Shown in pieces: positions 19,189 through 28,006 of a DNA stretch of 64,000 bases. Made by a program: the position numbers and the translations under genes. Every line of letters begins with the position of its first letter. Positions within the stretch are counted from its first letter, which is position 1. The notes under the pieces are model-generated. The model saw only the letters and a list, made by a program, of their open reading frames with translations. It made no database searches and was not told the origin of the DNA. This DNA is from an uncultured Aquimarina sp. (GTDB taxonomy: Bacteria; Bacteroidota; Bacteroidia; Flavobacteriales; Flavobacteriaceae): the NCBI GenBank assembly GCA_947501475.1, contig CANMWA010000012.1, positions 113,755 through 177,754 of the forward strand. The letters run 5' to 3'.

Positions 19189-20304
19189 TTATATAATCGT
19201 AGATTGCCCTACGTGTATGTTTTCAAAATTTAAGTTCGAGTCTTCTGGATTTAAGATGTAATCCGCAATAAAGTCACCTACTTTTTCGGTAGTTAAAGGA
19301 TTACTAGTATTTATATCTGGAGTGGTTAGATTTAACTCAAGCGCTTTTTCTACAGCATCTTTAATTGCTGTTGCTTCTCCTAATAAATTAAAATGCTCTA
19401 ATAGCATTGCAGCAGATAATATTGCAGCAATAGGATTTGCAATACCTTTTCCTGTTGCTTGAGGATAAGACCCATGTATTGGTTCAAACATACAACATGT
19501 ATTACCAACCGAAGCCGAAGCTAATAGACCTATAGATCCCCCAATAACACTTGCTTCATCAGAAATGATATCGCCAAACATATTTTCTGTAAGAATCACA
19601 TCAAATTGGCTAGGATTTAAGATCATTTGCATAGCTGCATTATCTACAAATAAGAAATCGACAGCTACATCCTGGTATTGCGTCGCAATTTCGGTCACTA
19701 CTTTTCTCCATAAACGAGAGGACTCTAATACATTAGCTTTATCAACCAGAGTTAATTTTTTTCTTCGCTTTTGCGCAGCTTTAAAAGCCAAATGAGCTAT
19801 ACGTTCTATTTCTTCTCTAGAATATTCACATAAATCAGAGGCAACATTACCATCTGCGCTTAGTTCTTTTTTTCCAAAATAAATCCCTCCTGTAAGTTCT
19901 CTATAGATAGAAATATCAGTACCTTCAATAATCTCGCGTTTAAGAGGAGATTTATCGATGAGTGTATTATAAGCTTTAACAGGCCTTATATTAGCATAGA
20001 GACCAAGCTCTTTACGTAATTTAAGCAATCCTTGCTCTGGGCGTACAGTAGCACTTGGGTTATTATCATACTTAGGGTCTCCGATAGCTCCAAATAACAC
20101 AGCATCAGTATTTGCACAAAGTTCTAGAGTCTCATCGGGTAGGGGAGCTCCTGTTTCATCAATAGCAATTGCCCCAACAAGAGCTTCTTTAAAAATAAAA
20201 GTATGATCAAAGCTATGAGCAACAGCTTCTAAAGCCTTTATAGCCTGTGCTGTTACTTCTGGTCCGATACCGTCTCCTGATAATACTGCAATATCTAATT
20301 TCAT
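19189..20304 (-). CDS. leuB: 3-isopropylmalate dehydrogenase
   Basis: LeuB oxidises and decarboxylates (2R,3S)-3-isopropylmalate with NAD+ to 2-oxoisocaproate, the third step of leucine biosynthesis, in the cytoplasm. The 371-residue protein has the isocitrate/isopropylmalate dehydrogenase signatures: GDGIGPEV at the N-terminus, LLKLRKELGLYANIRPV, RELTGGIYFG, the DKANVL segment, the metal site LTENMFGDIISDEAS, and the NAD-binding end GSYPQATGKGIANP. Length is typical. It is the last gene of leuACDB, 51 nt after leuD. Confidence 0.97.
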   Translation of the reverse strand: MKLDIAVLSGDGIGPEVTAQAIKALEAVAHSFDHTFIFKEALVGAIAIDETGAPLPDETLELCANTDAVLFGAIGDPKYDNNPSATVRPEQGLLKLRKELGLYANIRPVKAYNTLIDKSPLKREIIEGTDISIYRELTGGIYFGKKELSADGNVASDLCEYSREEIERIAHLAFKAAQKRRKKLTLVDKANVLESSRLWRKVVTEIATQYQDVAVDFLFVDNAAMQMILNPSQFDVILTENMFGDIISDEASVIGGSIGLLASASVGNTCCMFEPIHGSYPQATGKGIANPIAAILSAAMLLEHFNLLGEATAIKDAVEKALELNLTTPDINTSNPLTTEKVGDFIADYILNPEDSNLNFENIHVGQSTII

Positions 20305-20355
20305 ATTTTTCTTTTTTATGCATTAACAAGTTTACACTTGTTATTTTTTTATGTA

Positions 20356-20943
20356 TTAAACTCTAGTGTTTTCGAATTTTTCTATTTCTGCTTTATTACT
20401 GATTAAGAACTCAATATCATCATATCCATTAATAAGGCAGGTTTTTTTGTAAGTATTGATTTCAAAATCTGCAGAAACCCCAGTAGCAACAAGTGTGATT
20501 TTTTGTGTTTCTAGATCTACTTCGATCTGAGTATTTGAATCTTTTTCAATTTGATTAAATAATTTTTGTAAGTATTCTGGAGAAACTTGAACAGGTAAAA
20601 CACCATTGTTTAATGAATTTCCTTTAAAAATATCTGCAAAAAAACTAGATACCACAACTTTAAATCCATAATCATGAATTGCCCATGCAGCATGTTCTCT
20701 ACTAGAACCACAGCCAAAATTATCGCCTGCAACCAAAATACTTCCTTTGTATTTGGTATTATTGAATATAAAATCTTGATTTTTTGTTCCGTCTTTATGA
20801 AAACGCCAATCTCTAAATAGGTTTTCTCCAAAACCATCTCTACTTGTAGCTTTTAAAAAGCGAGCAGGGATAATTTGATCGGTATCTACATTTTCGATAG
20901 GCAGTGGTATGGCAGAGGATTTGAGTTTTGTAAACTTATCCAT
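20356..20943 (-). CDS. leuD: 3-isopropylmalate dehydratase small subunit
   Basis: LeuD is the swivel-domain subunit that pairs with LeuC to isomerise 2-isopropylmalate to 3-isopropylmalate. The 195-residue protein shows the aconitase swivel motifs: NVDTDQIIPARFLK near residue 19 and GDNFGCGSSREHAAWAI (about 73-89), with FADIFKGNSLNNGVLPV after. Length is normal. It starts 2 nt after leuC, indicating translational coupling and equal subunit supply. Confidence 0.97.
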   Translation of the reverse strand: MDKFTKLKSSAIPLPIENVDTDQIIPARFLKATSRDGFGENLFRDWRFHKDGTKNQDFIFNNTKYKGSILVAGDNFGCGSSREHAAWAIHDYGFKVVVSSFFADIFKGNSLNNGVLPVQVSPEYLQKLFNQIEKDSNTQIEVDLETQKITLVATGVSADFEINTYKKTCLINGYDDIEFLISNKAEIEKFENTRV

Positions 20944-20945
20944 GA

Positions 20946-22328
20946 TTAATTTAGTTGTTTAGTAATGTCAATAATTTTTCCTTCGATAGCAGTCGCAGCA
21001 GCCACAAGTGGGCTAGCTAGAATTGTTCTGGATCCTTGCCCTTGTCTCCCTTCAAAATTTCGATTAGAAGTAGATACGCAATATTCGCCTTCGGGTATTT
21101 TATCATCATTCATAGCAAGACAAGCAGAACAACCTGGTTGGCGTAATTTAAACCCGGCTTTTTCAAAAACTTCATTTAACCCTTCTTCTACAATTTGTTC
21201 GGCTACTTGTTGAGAACCTGGTACAAACCAAGCTGTTACATTATCAGCTTTTTTCTTGCCTTTGATATAATTAGCCGCTACTCTAAAATCTTCAATTCTA
21301 CTATTGGTACAACTTCCTATAAATACATAATTGATTTTATGATCAATTAACGATTGCCCTTTCTTAAAGTTCATATATGCTAGTGACTTCTCGAAAGATG
21401 CATTATTATCTGTAGGGATATTTTCTGAGATTTTTATGCCCATCCCAGGGTTGGTTCCATAAGTAACCATAGGTTCAATATCTGTAGCGTCAAAATGATA
21501 TTCTTTATCAAAAGTAGCACCTTCATCTGTGGGTAAGGTTTTCCAATACGCTACTTTTTTATCAAATTCTGCACCTTGTGGAGCAAATTTTCTTCCTTCA
21601 ATATAATTGAAAGTAGTTTCATCGGGAGCAATCATACCTCCTCGAGCTCCCATTTCGATGCTCATGTTACAAACGGTCATACGACCTTCCATAGACATAT
21701 CTTCAAATACATTGCCTGCATATTCACAAAAATATCCTGTACCCGCATTTGTACCTAGTTTTGCAATAACATATAGGATCACATCTTTGGGTAAAACTCC
21801 TGGTTTTAGTTTTCCGTTTACATTTACTCTAAGGCTTTTAGGTTTTTGAAGCAATAAACTTTGACTCGCAAATACCTGAGCAACCTGACTAGTACCAATC
21901 CCAAATGCAATTGTACCAAATGCTCCGTGAGTAGAGGTGTGGCTATCACCACATACCATAGTCATCCCGGGCTGGGTGATTCCTAATTCGGGAGCCATGA
22001 CATGTACAATTCCGTTATATTTATGACCTAAACCATATAATGTGATGTTATTTTTTTTACAATTCTCTGTTAACTGTGCTAATTGATTTCTTGATAATAC
22101 ATCTTTAACAGGCAAATGTTGATCTATTGTTGGGGTGTTGTGATCTGCAGTTGCTACAATTTGATCCGGTCTAAAAACAGGAATTCCACGTTGTTCTAAT
22201 TCTCCAAATGCTTGTGGACTAGTAACTTCGTGGATCAGATGCTTGTCAATATATAATATTTGTGGGCCGTCTTGAATCTCTTTGACGACATGTGCATCCC
22301 AAACTTTATCAAATAAGGTCTTTTTCAT
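20946..22328 (-). CDS. leuC: 3-isopropylmalate dehydratase large subunit
   Basis: LeuC is the [4Fe-4S] catalytic subunit of isopropylmalate isomerase, the second step of leucine biosynthesis. The 460-residue protein has MVCGDSHTSTHGAFG, the first cluster ligand in VFIGSCTNSRIEDF, and the remaining two in QPGCSACLAMNDD, followed by CVSTSNRNFEGRQG. It lies between leuA (17 nt) and leuD (2 nt), and the subunit order is the usual leuCD. Confidence 0.97.
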   Translation of the reverse strand: MKKTLFDKVWDAHVVKEIQDGPQILYIDKHLIHEVTSPQAFGELEQRGIPVFRPDQIVATADHNTPTIDQHLPVKDVLSRNQLAQLTENCKKNNITLYGLGHKYNGIVHVMAPELGITQPGMTMVCGDSHTSTHGAFGTIAFGIGTSQVAQVFASQSLLLQKPKSLRVNVNGKLKPGVLPKDVILYVIAKLGTNAGTGYFCEYAGNVFEDMSMEGRMTVCNMSIEMGARGGMIAPDETTFNYIEGRKFAPQGAEFDKKVAYWKTLPTDEGATFDKEYHFDATDIEPMVTYGTNPGMGIKISENIPTDNNASFEKSLAYMNFKKGQSLIDHKINYVFIGSCTNSRIEDFRVAANYIKGKKKADNVTAWFVPGSQQVAEQIVEEGLNEVFEKAGFKLRQPGCSACLAMNDDKIPEGEYCVSTSNRNFEGRQGQGSRTILASPLVAAATAIEGKIIDITKQLN

Positions 22329-22345
22329 TTATATTTTTATATCAT

Positions 22346-23518
22346 TTATGCAACAACAGCTGCCATTACATTAGTATTTTTCATGATCTGATGAATATCT
22401 TCATCCACAACTTCTTTTTTCTTATCTGCAAAGTTTAGAAATTCTTTATAAACATCATCTAACTGAAGCTTGGTTAATTCATATCCAACTTTTTTAGCTC
22501 TGTATGCTAACGCCGCTCTACCACTTCTGGCTGTAAGTATAATAGCAGATTCGGTTACACCAACTTCAGCAGGATCAATAATCTCGTAGGTTTCACGATT
22601 TTTAATCACCCCATCTTGATGTATTCCTGAACTATGCGCAAAAGCATTAGCACCAACAATAGCTTTATTAGGTTGTACCATCATACCCATGTGATCAGAA
22701 ACCATTTGACTAGTTTCATATAGCAATCTTGAGTTGATATCTGTATTAAGATCCAAATACGGATGTTGTTTCATGATCATGACTACTTCTTCTAAAGAAG
22801 TGTTTCCAGCACGTTCACCTATTCCATTAATAGTACATTCGATTTGGCGTGCTCCATAAATAGCACCGGCAATCGAGTTTGCAGTGGCTAATCCTAAATC
22901 ATTATGGCAGTGACAAGAAATAATCACATTATCTATTCCAGTTACATTTTCTTTAAGATATTTAATCTTTTCACCATATTCTTCGGGTAAACAATATCCC
23001 GTCGTATCAGGTATATTAAGAACGGTCGCCCCGGCTTTGATCATAGCTTCACAAACTCGTGCTAAAAAATCGTTGTCGGTGCGACCAGCATCTTCGGCGT
23101 AAAATTCGACATCTTCGACAAAAGATTTTGCATATTTTACTGCAGCAATTCCGCGCTCAATAACTTTATCTTGTGTCGAATTAAATTTGTATTTAATGTG
23201 TGATTCTGAAGTACCTATTCCAGTATGAATCCTAGGCCTTTTAGCGTATTTTAATGCTTCAGCTGCTACTTTAATATCATTTTCTACAGCTCTTGTAAGC
23301 CCACAAACTGTCGCATTTTTAACAATTTTTGCAATTTCATTTACAGATGCAAAATCTCCAGGACTTGATACAGGAAAACCTGCCTCAATAACATCTACTC
23401 CAAGTAGATCAAGTTGTTTTGCGATGACTAGCTTTTGTTCTGTATTTAGCTTACATCCAGGGACCTGTTCCCCATCTCTTAAGGTTGTGTCAAATATTTG
23501 AACTTTATTATTATTCAT
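22346..23518 (-). CDS. leuA: 2-isopropylmalate synthase, short form without regulatory domain
   Basis: LeuA condenses acetyl-CoA with 2-oxoisovalerate, committing carbon to leucine. The 390-residue protein contains the HMGL-like TIM barrel with DTTLRDGEQVPG near the N-terminus, the metal motif SCHCHNDLG, GERAGNTSLEEV, and the HSSGIHQDG block. It ends after a short subdomain and lacks the roughly 120-residue C-terminal LeuA dimerisation domain that binds leucine in full-length enzymes of about 500 residues. Short forms of this length are known in Bacteroidota. It is first in leuACDB; a TAAATTCG box on the minus strand (23605-23612 on plus) could drive the operon. Homocitrate or citramalate synthase is less likely given the neighbours. 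Confidence 0.93.
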   Translation of the reverse strand: MNNNKVQIFDTTLRDGEQVPGCKLNTEQKLVIAKQLDLLGVDVIEAGFPVSSPGDFASVNEIAKIVKNATVCGLTRAVENDIKVAAEALKYAKRPRIHTGIGTSESHIKYKFNSTQDKVIERGIAAVKYAKSFVEDVEFYAEDAGRTDNDFLARVCEAMIKAGATVLNIPDTTGYCLPEEYGEKIKYLKENVTGIDNVIISCHCHNDLGLATANSIAGAIYGARQIECTINGIGERAGNTSLEEVVMIMKQHPYLDLNTDINSRLLYETSQMVSDHMGMMVQPNKAIVGANAFAHSSGIHQDGVIKNRETYEIIDPAEVGVTESAIILTARSGRAALAYRAKKVGYELTKLQLDDVYKEFLNFADKKKEVVDEDIHQIMKNTNVMAAVVA

Positions 23519-23724
23519 AGGAATTCCCGATTTTTTGTATTTTGCACTAAGTGTAAAAAAATATCTTTTTAAAATATTCTTATAGATGTTTCTTAAATCT
23601 CTTACGAATTTATATTTTGGGAATTCAAAAGGGAGGTATTTAAATGTTGGTTTTACAATGCTAAACTATTTTAATAAAAATATAAATATCTCTAAATCAA
23701 TTAATTGAAATATATTTTCATACA

Positions 23725-25269
23725 ATGACTAATGATCAAAAAGATCCTTTGTTTGTTTTGATAAAATCGCTTTCAAAGTCTGAAAAGCGACAATTTAAAG
23801 TATATGTAGGGCGATTAGGTGTAAATACAGATTCAAAGTTTTTGGCATTGTTTAATCATTTAGACAAAAGTGATACACTTGATGAAGAATTAATTGTTTC
23901 AAAAGGAATTGTTAAGAAGCAACAACTTTCTAATTTAAAAGCTCATTTATACAAACAAGTATTAATTAGTTTAAGATTAAGCCCTTTACATCAAAATATA
24001 CGATCACAGATACGAGAGCAGTTAGATTTTGCTTCGATATTATATCACAAAGGTTTGTATAAGCAAAGTCTTAAAATATTAGAAAAAGCAAAGGCATTAG
24101 CCAAAGAAAATGAGGAACATAATATTGCTTATGAGGTTGTAGAACTCGAAAAAATTATAGAAACACAATATATAACCCGAAGTATTAATAGTAGAGCAGA
24201 TGAATTAACTGCCGAAGCCAAACTATTGAGCATTAAGAACGCACTCACTAGTAAGCTTTCTAATTTGTCACTACATTTATATGGTTTAATGCTGAAAAGC
24301 GGTTATGTTAGAAATGATAAAGAACATAATGTAATTACAAATTACTTTCATAGCAAACTGCCAAAATATCAGTGGAGTATGATGGGGTTTAGAGAAAAAT
24401 TGTGGTTATACAAGGCCCATTTATGGTATAGTTTTATCGTACAAGACTTTTTATCCTGTTATAAATATTCTAAAAAATGGGTGGACTTGTTTTATGACAA
24501 CTCTAAGATGATGGTACTAAATCCCGTTTTTTTTCTTAGAGGTAATCATTATTTATTAGAGTCTTTGTTTCTTATTAAAGATAAAACCCAACTACAAGTA
24601 ACACTTTCTAAGTTTGAGGAAACAATTAGTGCAGAGATTTTTCCAAAAGATGATAATATAGAAGTATTATCGTTTCAATTTATTTATAACAATAAGTTGA
24701 ATGTTCATTTTTTGGAAGGAACTTTTGAAGAAGGTGAATATTTGGTTGATGAAATATTAAAGGGTATTTCTGAATTTAAAAACCGCCTGGATGATCATCA
24801 TATTATGGTGCTTTACTACAAAATCGGATGTCTATATTTTGGGATGTCTAATCATAAAAAAAGTATAGAATACGTTGCTAAAATCATAAACAACAAGACA
24901 TTAAAGATGCGAGAGGATTTAATGTGTTTTTCTAGGGTGTTAAGCTTGGTAGCGCATTATGAAGCCGGAATGGATTATCATCTGGAAACCCAATTAAAAG
25001 AAACGTATCGTTTTTTAATTAAAATGGATGATTTACATGAAGTACAGAAGGAGATGATTAAATTTTTAAAGAACCTTGGCGATATTTTTCCGCATCAAAT
25101 TAAAGATGAATTCAAAAAACTTCATGCTACATTAAAGCAATATGAAGATCACCCATACGAAAAAAGAGCATTTTTATATTTAGACATTCTTTCGTGGTTA
25201 GAAAGTAATATCGAAGGGAGACCAGTTGCAGATATTATTAAAGAAAAATCTAAAAAACAGATACGATAA
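23725..25269 (+). CDS. Helical-repeat protein of unknown function
   Basis: This 514-residue cytoplasmic protein, with no signal peptide or TM, is almost wholly alpha-helical. It has an N-terminal LIKSLSKSEKRQFKVYVGR segment and later TPR-like helix pairs (about 95-450). It resembles uncharacterised conserved Bacteroidota proteins. It diverges from leuA across about 200 nt and is followed 12 nt later by the EamA transporter, so the two are probably co-transcribed. No catalytic motif is visible; a scaffolding role is possible. Confidence 0.75.
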   Translation: MTNDQKDPLFVLIKSLSKSEKRQFKVYVGRLGVNTDSKFLALFNHLDKSDTLDEELIVSKGIVKKQQLSNLKAHLYKQVLISLRLSPLHQNIRSQIREQLDFASILYHKGLYKQSLKILEKAKALAKENEEHNIAYEVVELEKIIETQYITRSINSRADELTAEAKLLSIKNALTSKLSNLSLHLYGLMLKSGYVRNDKEHNVITNYFHSKLPKYQWSMMGFREKLWLYKAHLWYSFIVQDFLSCYKYSKKWVDLFYDNSKMMVLNPVFFLRGNHYLLESLFLIKDKTQLQVTLSKFEETISAEIFPKDDNIEVLSFQFIYNNKLNVHFLEGTFEEGEYLVDEILKGISEFKNRLDDHHIMVLYYKIGCLYFGMSNHKKSIEYVAKIINNKTLKMREDLMCFSRVLSLVAHYEAGMDYHLETQLKETYRFLIKMDDLHEVQKEMIKFLKNLGDIFPHQIKDEFKKLHATLKQYEDHPYEKRAFLYLDILSWLESNIEGRPVADIIKEKSKKQIR

Positions 25270-25281
25270 TGTCTTTTTTAT

Positions 25282-26139
25282 ATGCAAACAAATAGTCACC
25301 TTCGTAATATTCTTGAATTAAACCTAGCAATGCTACTCATTAGTACATCGGGAGCATTAGGTAGGTATATAGATATGCCAGTACCTGTAATTATTGGTTT
25401 TAGAGCTCTTTTAGCAGGGCTATTATTATTTGTTTTTTGTAAATGGAAAGGAATTTCATTTCAAACAGGAAGTAAAGATCGCCCTACAATCATCTTAAGC
25501 GGAGTTTTAATGGGATTGCATTGGATTACGTATTTCTATGCCTTAAAACTATCAAATGTTGCTATTGGTATGCTGTCGATATTTACATACCCGGTCATTA
25601 CTGCATTATTAGAACCATTGTTACTTAAAACAAAGTTTCAGAAGGTACATTTACTACTAGGGATATTAGTTTTGATAGGGATTTATTTTCTTGTTCCGGA
25701 TTTAGATTTTAGTAATTCATATACAAAAGCGGTAGCCTTAGGGATAATTTCGGCAATATGTTACTCATTACGAAACCTTATTATGAAAACTAAAGTTGGT
25801 AATTATAATGGCTCAATATTAATGTGGTATCAATTAGTTGTAGTTAGTCTTTGCCTTTTACCATTTTTGTTTTTTATGGATAGTTCTGGGATAAAAGATC
25901 AGTGGTTGCCCACACTAACTTTGGCATTATTAACTACAGCAATAGGGCATACCTTGTTTTTGGCAAGCTTTAAGCGGTTTTCAATTACTACTGCAAGTAT
26001 TATAAGTAGTGTGCAACCTGTTTATGGGATTATCATTGGTATACTCTTTTTAGGAGAAATCCCTGTATTGTCTACTATTATTGGCGGAGTATTGATTTTA
26101 GCTTCTGTTGTTATAGAGAGTGTGAGAACGTATCGTTAA
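25282..26139 (+). CDS. EamA/DMT-family transporter
   Basis: This 285-residue inner-membrane protein has ten hydrophobic segments arranged as two EamA repeats (about 8-137 and 150-280). Typical motifs are GFRALLAG in the first repeat and SSVQPVYGIIIG near the end of the second. DMT transporters usually export metabolites or amino acids; substrate cannot be assigned. Its start is 12 nt after the helical-repeat gene. Confidence 0.88.
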   Translation: MQTNSHLRNILELNLAMLLISTSGALGRYIDMPVPVIIGFRALLAGLLLFVFCKWKGISFQTGSKDRPTIILSGVLMGLHWITYFYALKLSNVAIGMLSIFTYPVITALLEPLLLKTKFQKVHLLLGILVLIGIYFLVPDLDFSNSYTKAVALGIISAICYSLRNLIMKTKVGNYNGSILMWYQLVVVSLCLLPFLFFMDSSGIKDQWLPTLTLALLTTAIGHTLFLASFKRFSITTASIISSVQPVYGIIIGILFLGEIPVLSTIIGGVLILASVVIESVRTYR

Positions 26140-26276
26140 TTTTTAAGTCAAAAGTAATATCGGTAAAACTCATTAAACACCGATAAAAAACATTTTTCTT
26201 GGCGAAAACACATAAGAATTAGTCAAATAAGTATATATTCGCAAAAATTAATTTTAACCCAAAATCTATATTACCT

Positions 26277-26816
26277 ATGAAAGCTAAATTTTTAAGCAGC
26301 TTATTTCTTTTTTCAGTATTATTTATTTCTTGTTCAAGTGATGATGATTCACCTGCCGACGGAAATGGAGGAGAAGAATCACAAGATTCTATTAGTACAT
26401 TTACAAGTGTTGATTTCTCTTTTGATAATTCAGCACGTTTTTTTGCTACAAGTACAGGAAAAATGTATAGCGAATCTGAAATTAATGATGAAACAGCCAA
26501 GATTATTGATGTAGTAGGAGATTCTGATCAGGCATTTATAGCTTTTGTAAGCCCATCTGTAGAAGGAGGTACAATTCCTAGCGGAACAGTAACAAAATTT
26601 CAGTATCAAGATGTTACACTAACAGCAGAAGATTTTGAAGCTATGACAGATGATAGTAAATTAAAAAATCTAACAGTTACAAATCAAAATGAATCATTAC
26701 CTACAAGCTCTAAAGGTATAATCCTTTTTGAAAATGCTGCTGGAAAAAAAGGAGCTATTAAGATAAATGCTATTAATGCTTCTAGATTACAAGTAGACAT
26801 TAAAGTTATGAAATAA
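26277..26816 (+). CDS. Lipoprotein of unknown function
   Basis: This 179-residue protein has a lipoprotein signal peptide with lipobox ISC at about residues 18-20, followed by the acidic SSDDDS run common after Bacteroidota lipobox cysteines, which may favour surface export. The mature part (about 35-179) is beta-rich with no recognised domain. A TATATTCG box at 26234-26241 could be its -7 element. A terminator follows at 26846. Confidence 0.75.
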   Translation: MKAKFLSSLFLFSVLFISCSSDDDSPADGNGGEESQDSISTFTSVDFSFDNSARFFATSTGKMYSESEINDETAKIIDVVGDSDQAFIAFVSPSVEGGTIPSGTVTKFQYQDVTLTAEDFEAMTDDSKLKNLTVTNQNESLPTSSKGIILFENAAGKKGAIKINAINASRLQVDIKVMK

Positions 26817-26845
26817 GAATTTCTTGTTTTTAAAATATTTTAATG

Positions 26846-26875
26846 AAAACCTTGCAGATGTGCAAGGTTTTTTTA
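26846..26875 (+). terminator. Rho-independent terminator
   Basis: An 11-bp perfect stem AAAACCTTGCA/TGCAAGGTTTT with a 4-nt loop and a following T-run. Its tail overlaps the stop of the converging pseudouridine synthase gene. Confidence 0.85.
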
Positions 26876-27568
26876 GTTGCAATCATCCCAAATAGCATCT
26901 GATGGAGGGGGAGCAATGATAGTCAAAGGCTCTTTCTTGACAGGATGTATAAAATTGAGTTTTCTAGCATGTAAATGGATACTGCCATCTTTATTACTTC
27001 GGTTAGCTCCATATTTTAAATCCCCTTTGATAAAGCTCCCTATACTCGATAATTGTGACCGGATTTGGTGATGCCTACCCGTATGTAAATCTATTTCGAG
27101 GAGATAATATCGATCAAGTTTTTTGATCATTTTATAATCCAAAATAGCCTTTTTACTATCAGGGACTTCATTTATATTTGCGTAGGATTTGTTTTGTTTT
27201 GGATTTCGTTTTAGCCAATGTGTCAGTGTATCACTTTCTAATAGTGGCTTGTTTTTTACAACAGCCCAGTAGGTTTTTTGTACCTCTTTTTCTGCAAACA
27301 TGGTATTAAGTCTTGGGAGTGCTTTACTAGTTCGAGCAAATACTACAATACCACTAGTGGGTCTGTCTAATCGATGTACTACCCCTAAGTATACTGCTCC
27401 TGGTTTATTATATTTTTCTGCAATATATTCTTTAACCACCTCACTAAGTGGTTTATCTCCCGTTTTATCACCCTGCACAATGTCACCAGGTCTTTTGTTG
27501 ACAATAATGATATGATTGTCATCGTAGAGCACTTGGAGGTTATTTTTATTTGAGAGAGTTTTTAACAT
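26873..27568 (-). CDS. RluA-family pseudouridine synthase
   Basis: This 231-residue enzyme isomerises uridine to pseudouridine in rRNA or tRNA. The catalytic block HRLDRPTSGIVVFARTSKAL (about 65-84) contains the nucleophilic Asp in RLD. LEIDLHTGRHHQIRSQLSSI and a final HARKLNF...HPV block complete the family pattern. There is no N-terminal S4 domain, so the exact RluA/C/D subtype and target position cannot be told. It stands upstream of a terminator shared with the converging lipoprotein gene. Confidence 0.9.
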   Translation of the reverse strand: MLKTLSNKNNLQVLYDDNHIIIVNKRPGDIVQGDKTGDKPLSEVVKEYIAEKYNKPGAVYLGVVHRLDRPTSGIVVFARTSKALPRLNTMFAEKEVQKTYWAVVKNKPLLESDTLTHWLKRNPKQNKSYANINEVPDSKKAILDYKMIKKLDRYYLLEIDLHTGRHHQIRSQLSSIGSFIKGDLKYGANRSNKDGSIHLHARKLNFIHPVKKEPLTIIAPPPSDAIWDDCN

Positions 27569-27600
27569 CTTAGATTATTGGATAAGTTAGATTTTTGGAT
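27567..27600. repeat. Left iterated flank of the four-helix-bundle gene
   Basis: TTAGATT, TGGATAAG, TTAGATTT and TTGGAT follow each other at 8-9 nt intervals. The matching iterated block, inverted, is at 27972-28006. Confidence 0.6.
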
Positions 27601-27607
27601 CACTAAA

Positions 27608-27958
27608 TTATTTTAATGTTGATTTAAATTTTGAAGTCATTTTAATTATAGAGCTTAAATCATTTAATAAAGAATCCAGCTCATTTTTATCAAAAAACTT
27701 TAAATCAAGCGAAATTAGTAATTGTGTTTCAATTTCATAAGCTGACCCTAAAGTGATTTGAAGAAATCTTGAAAAATCTTTATTTGAATTTCGTGATGAA
27801 CCTTCAGCTATATTTGAAGGGATTGATATTGAAGCTCTTCTTAATTGATTTGTTAATCCAAATTTTTCCGTTTCAGGAAATTTTGATGTAATAGCATACA
27901 TCTTGGAACAAAATATTCTACTTTTTTTCCAAATTTCTAAATCTTTAAATTTGTGCAT
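27608..27958 (-). CDS. Four-helix-bundle protein (23S rRNA intervening-sequence protein family)
   Basis: This 116-residue protein has the IVP/four-helix-bundle pattern: FKDLEIWKKSRIF at the N-terminus, the conserved LTNQLRRASISIPSNIAEG (about 53-71) and SAYEIETQLLIS (about 91-102). The family was first found inside intervening sequences of 23S rRNA genes; most copies are elsewhere and their function is unknown. It sits alone between the pseudouridine synthase and panB, with iterated inverted flanks on both sides, which suggests it arrived as a small insertion. Confidence 0.9.
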   Translation of the reverse strand: MHKFKDLEIWKKSRIFCSKMYAITSKFPETEKFGLTNQLRRASISIPSNIAEGSSRNSNKDFSRFLQITLGSAYEIETQLLISLDLKFFDKNELDSLLNDLSSIIKMTSKFKSTLK

Positions 27959-27971
27959 ATTTTATATCGAA

Positions 27972-28006
27972 CAATCTAAAAATCCAAACATCTAACCAAT
28001 CTAAGA
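27972..28006. repeat. Right iterated flank of the four-helix-bundle gene
   Basis: Read on the minus strand it is CTTAGATT, GGTTAGAT, GTTTGGAT, TTTTAGATT, the inverted counterpart of 27567-27600. It ends at the panB stop codon. Confidence 0.6.

Noticed and set aside
23519..23724. Leu leader peptide or T-box before leuA
   Set aside because: No short frame rich in Leu codons and no T-box or terminator hairpin was seen on the minus strand.
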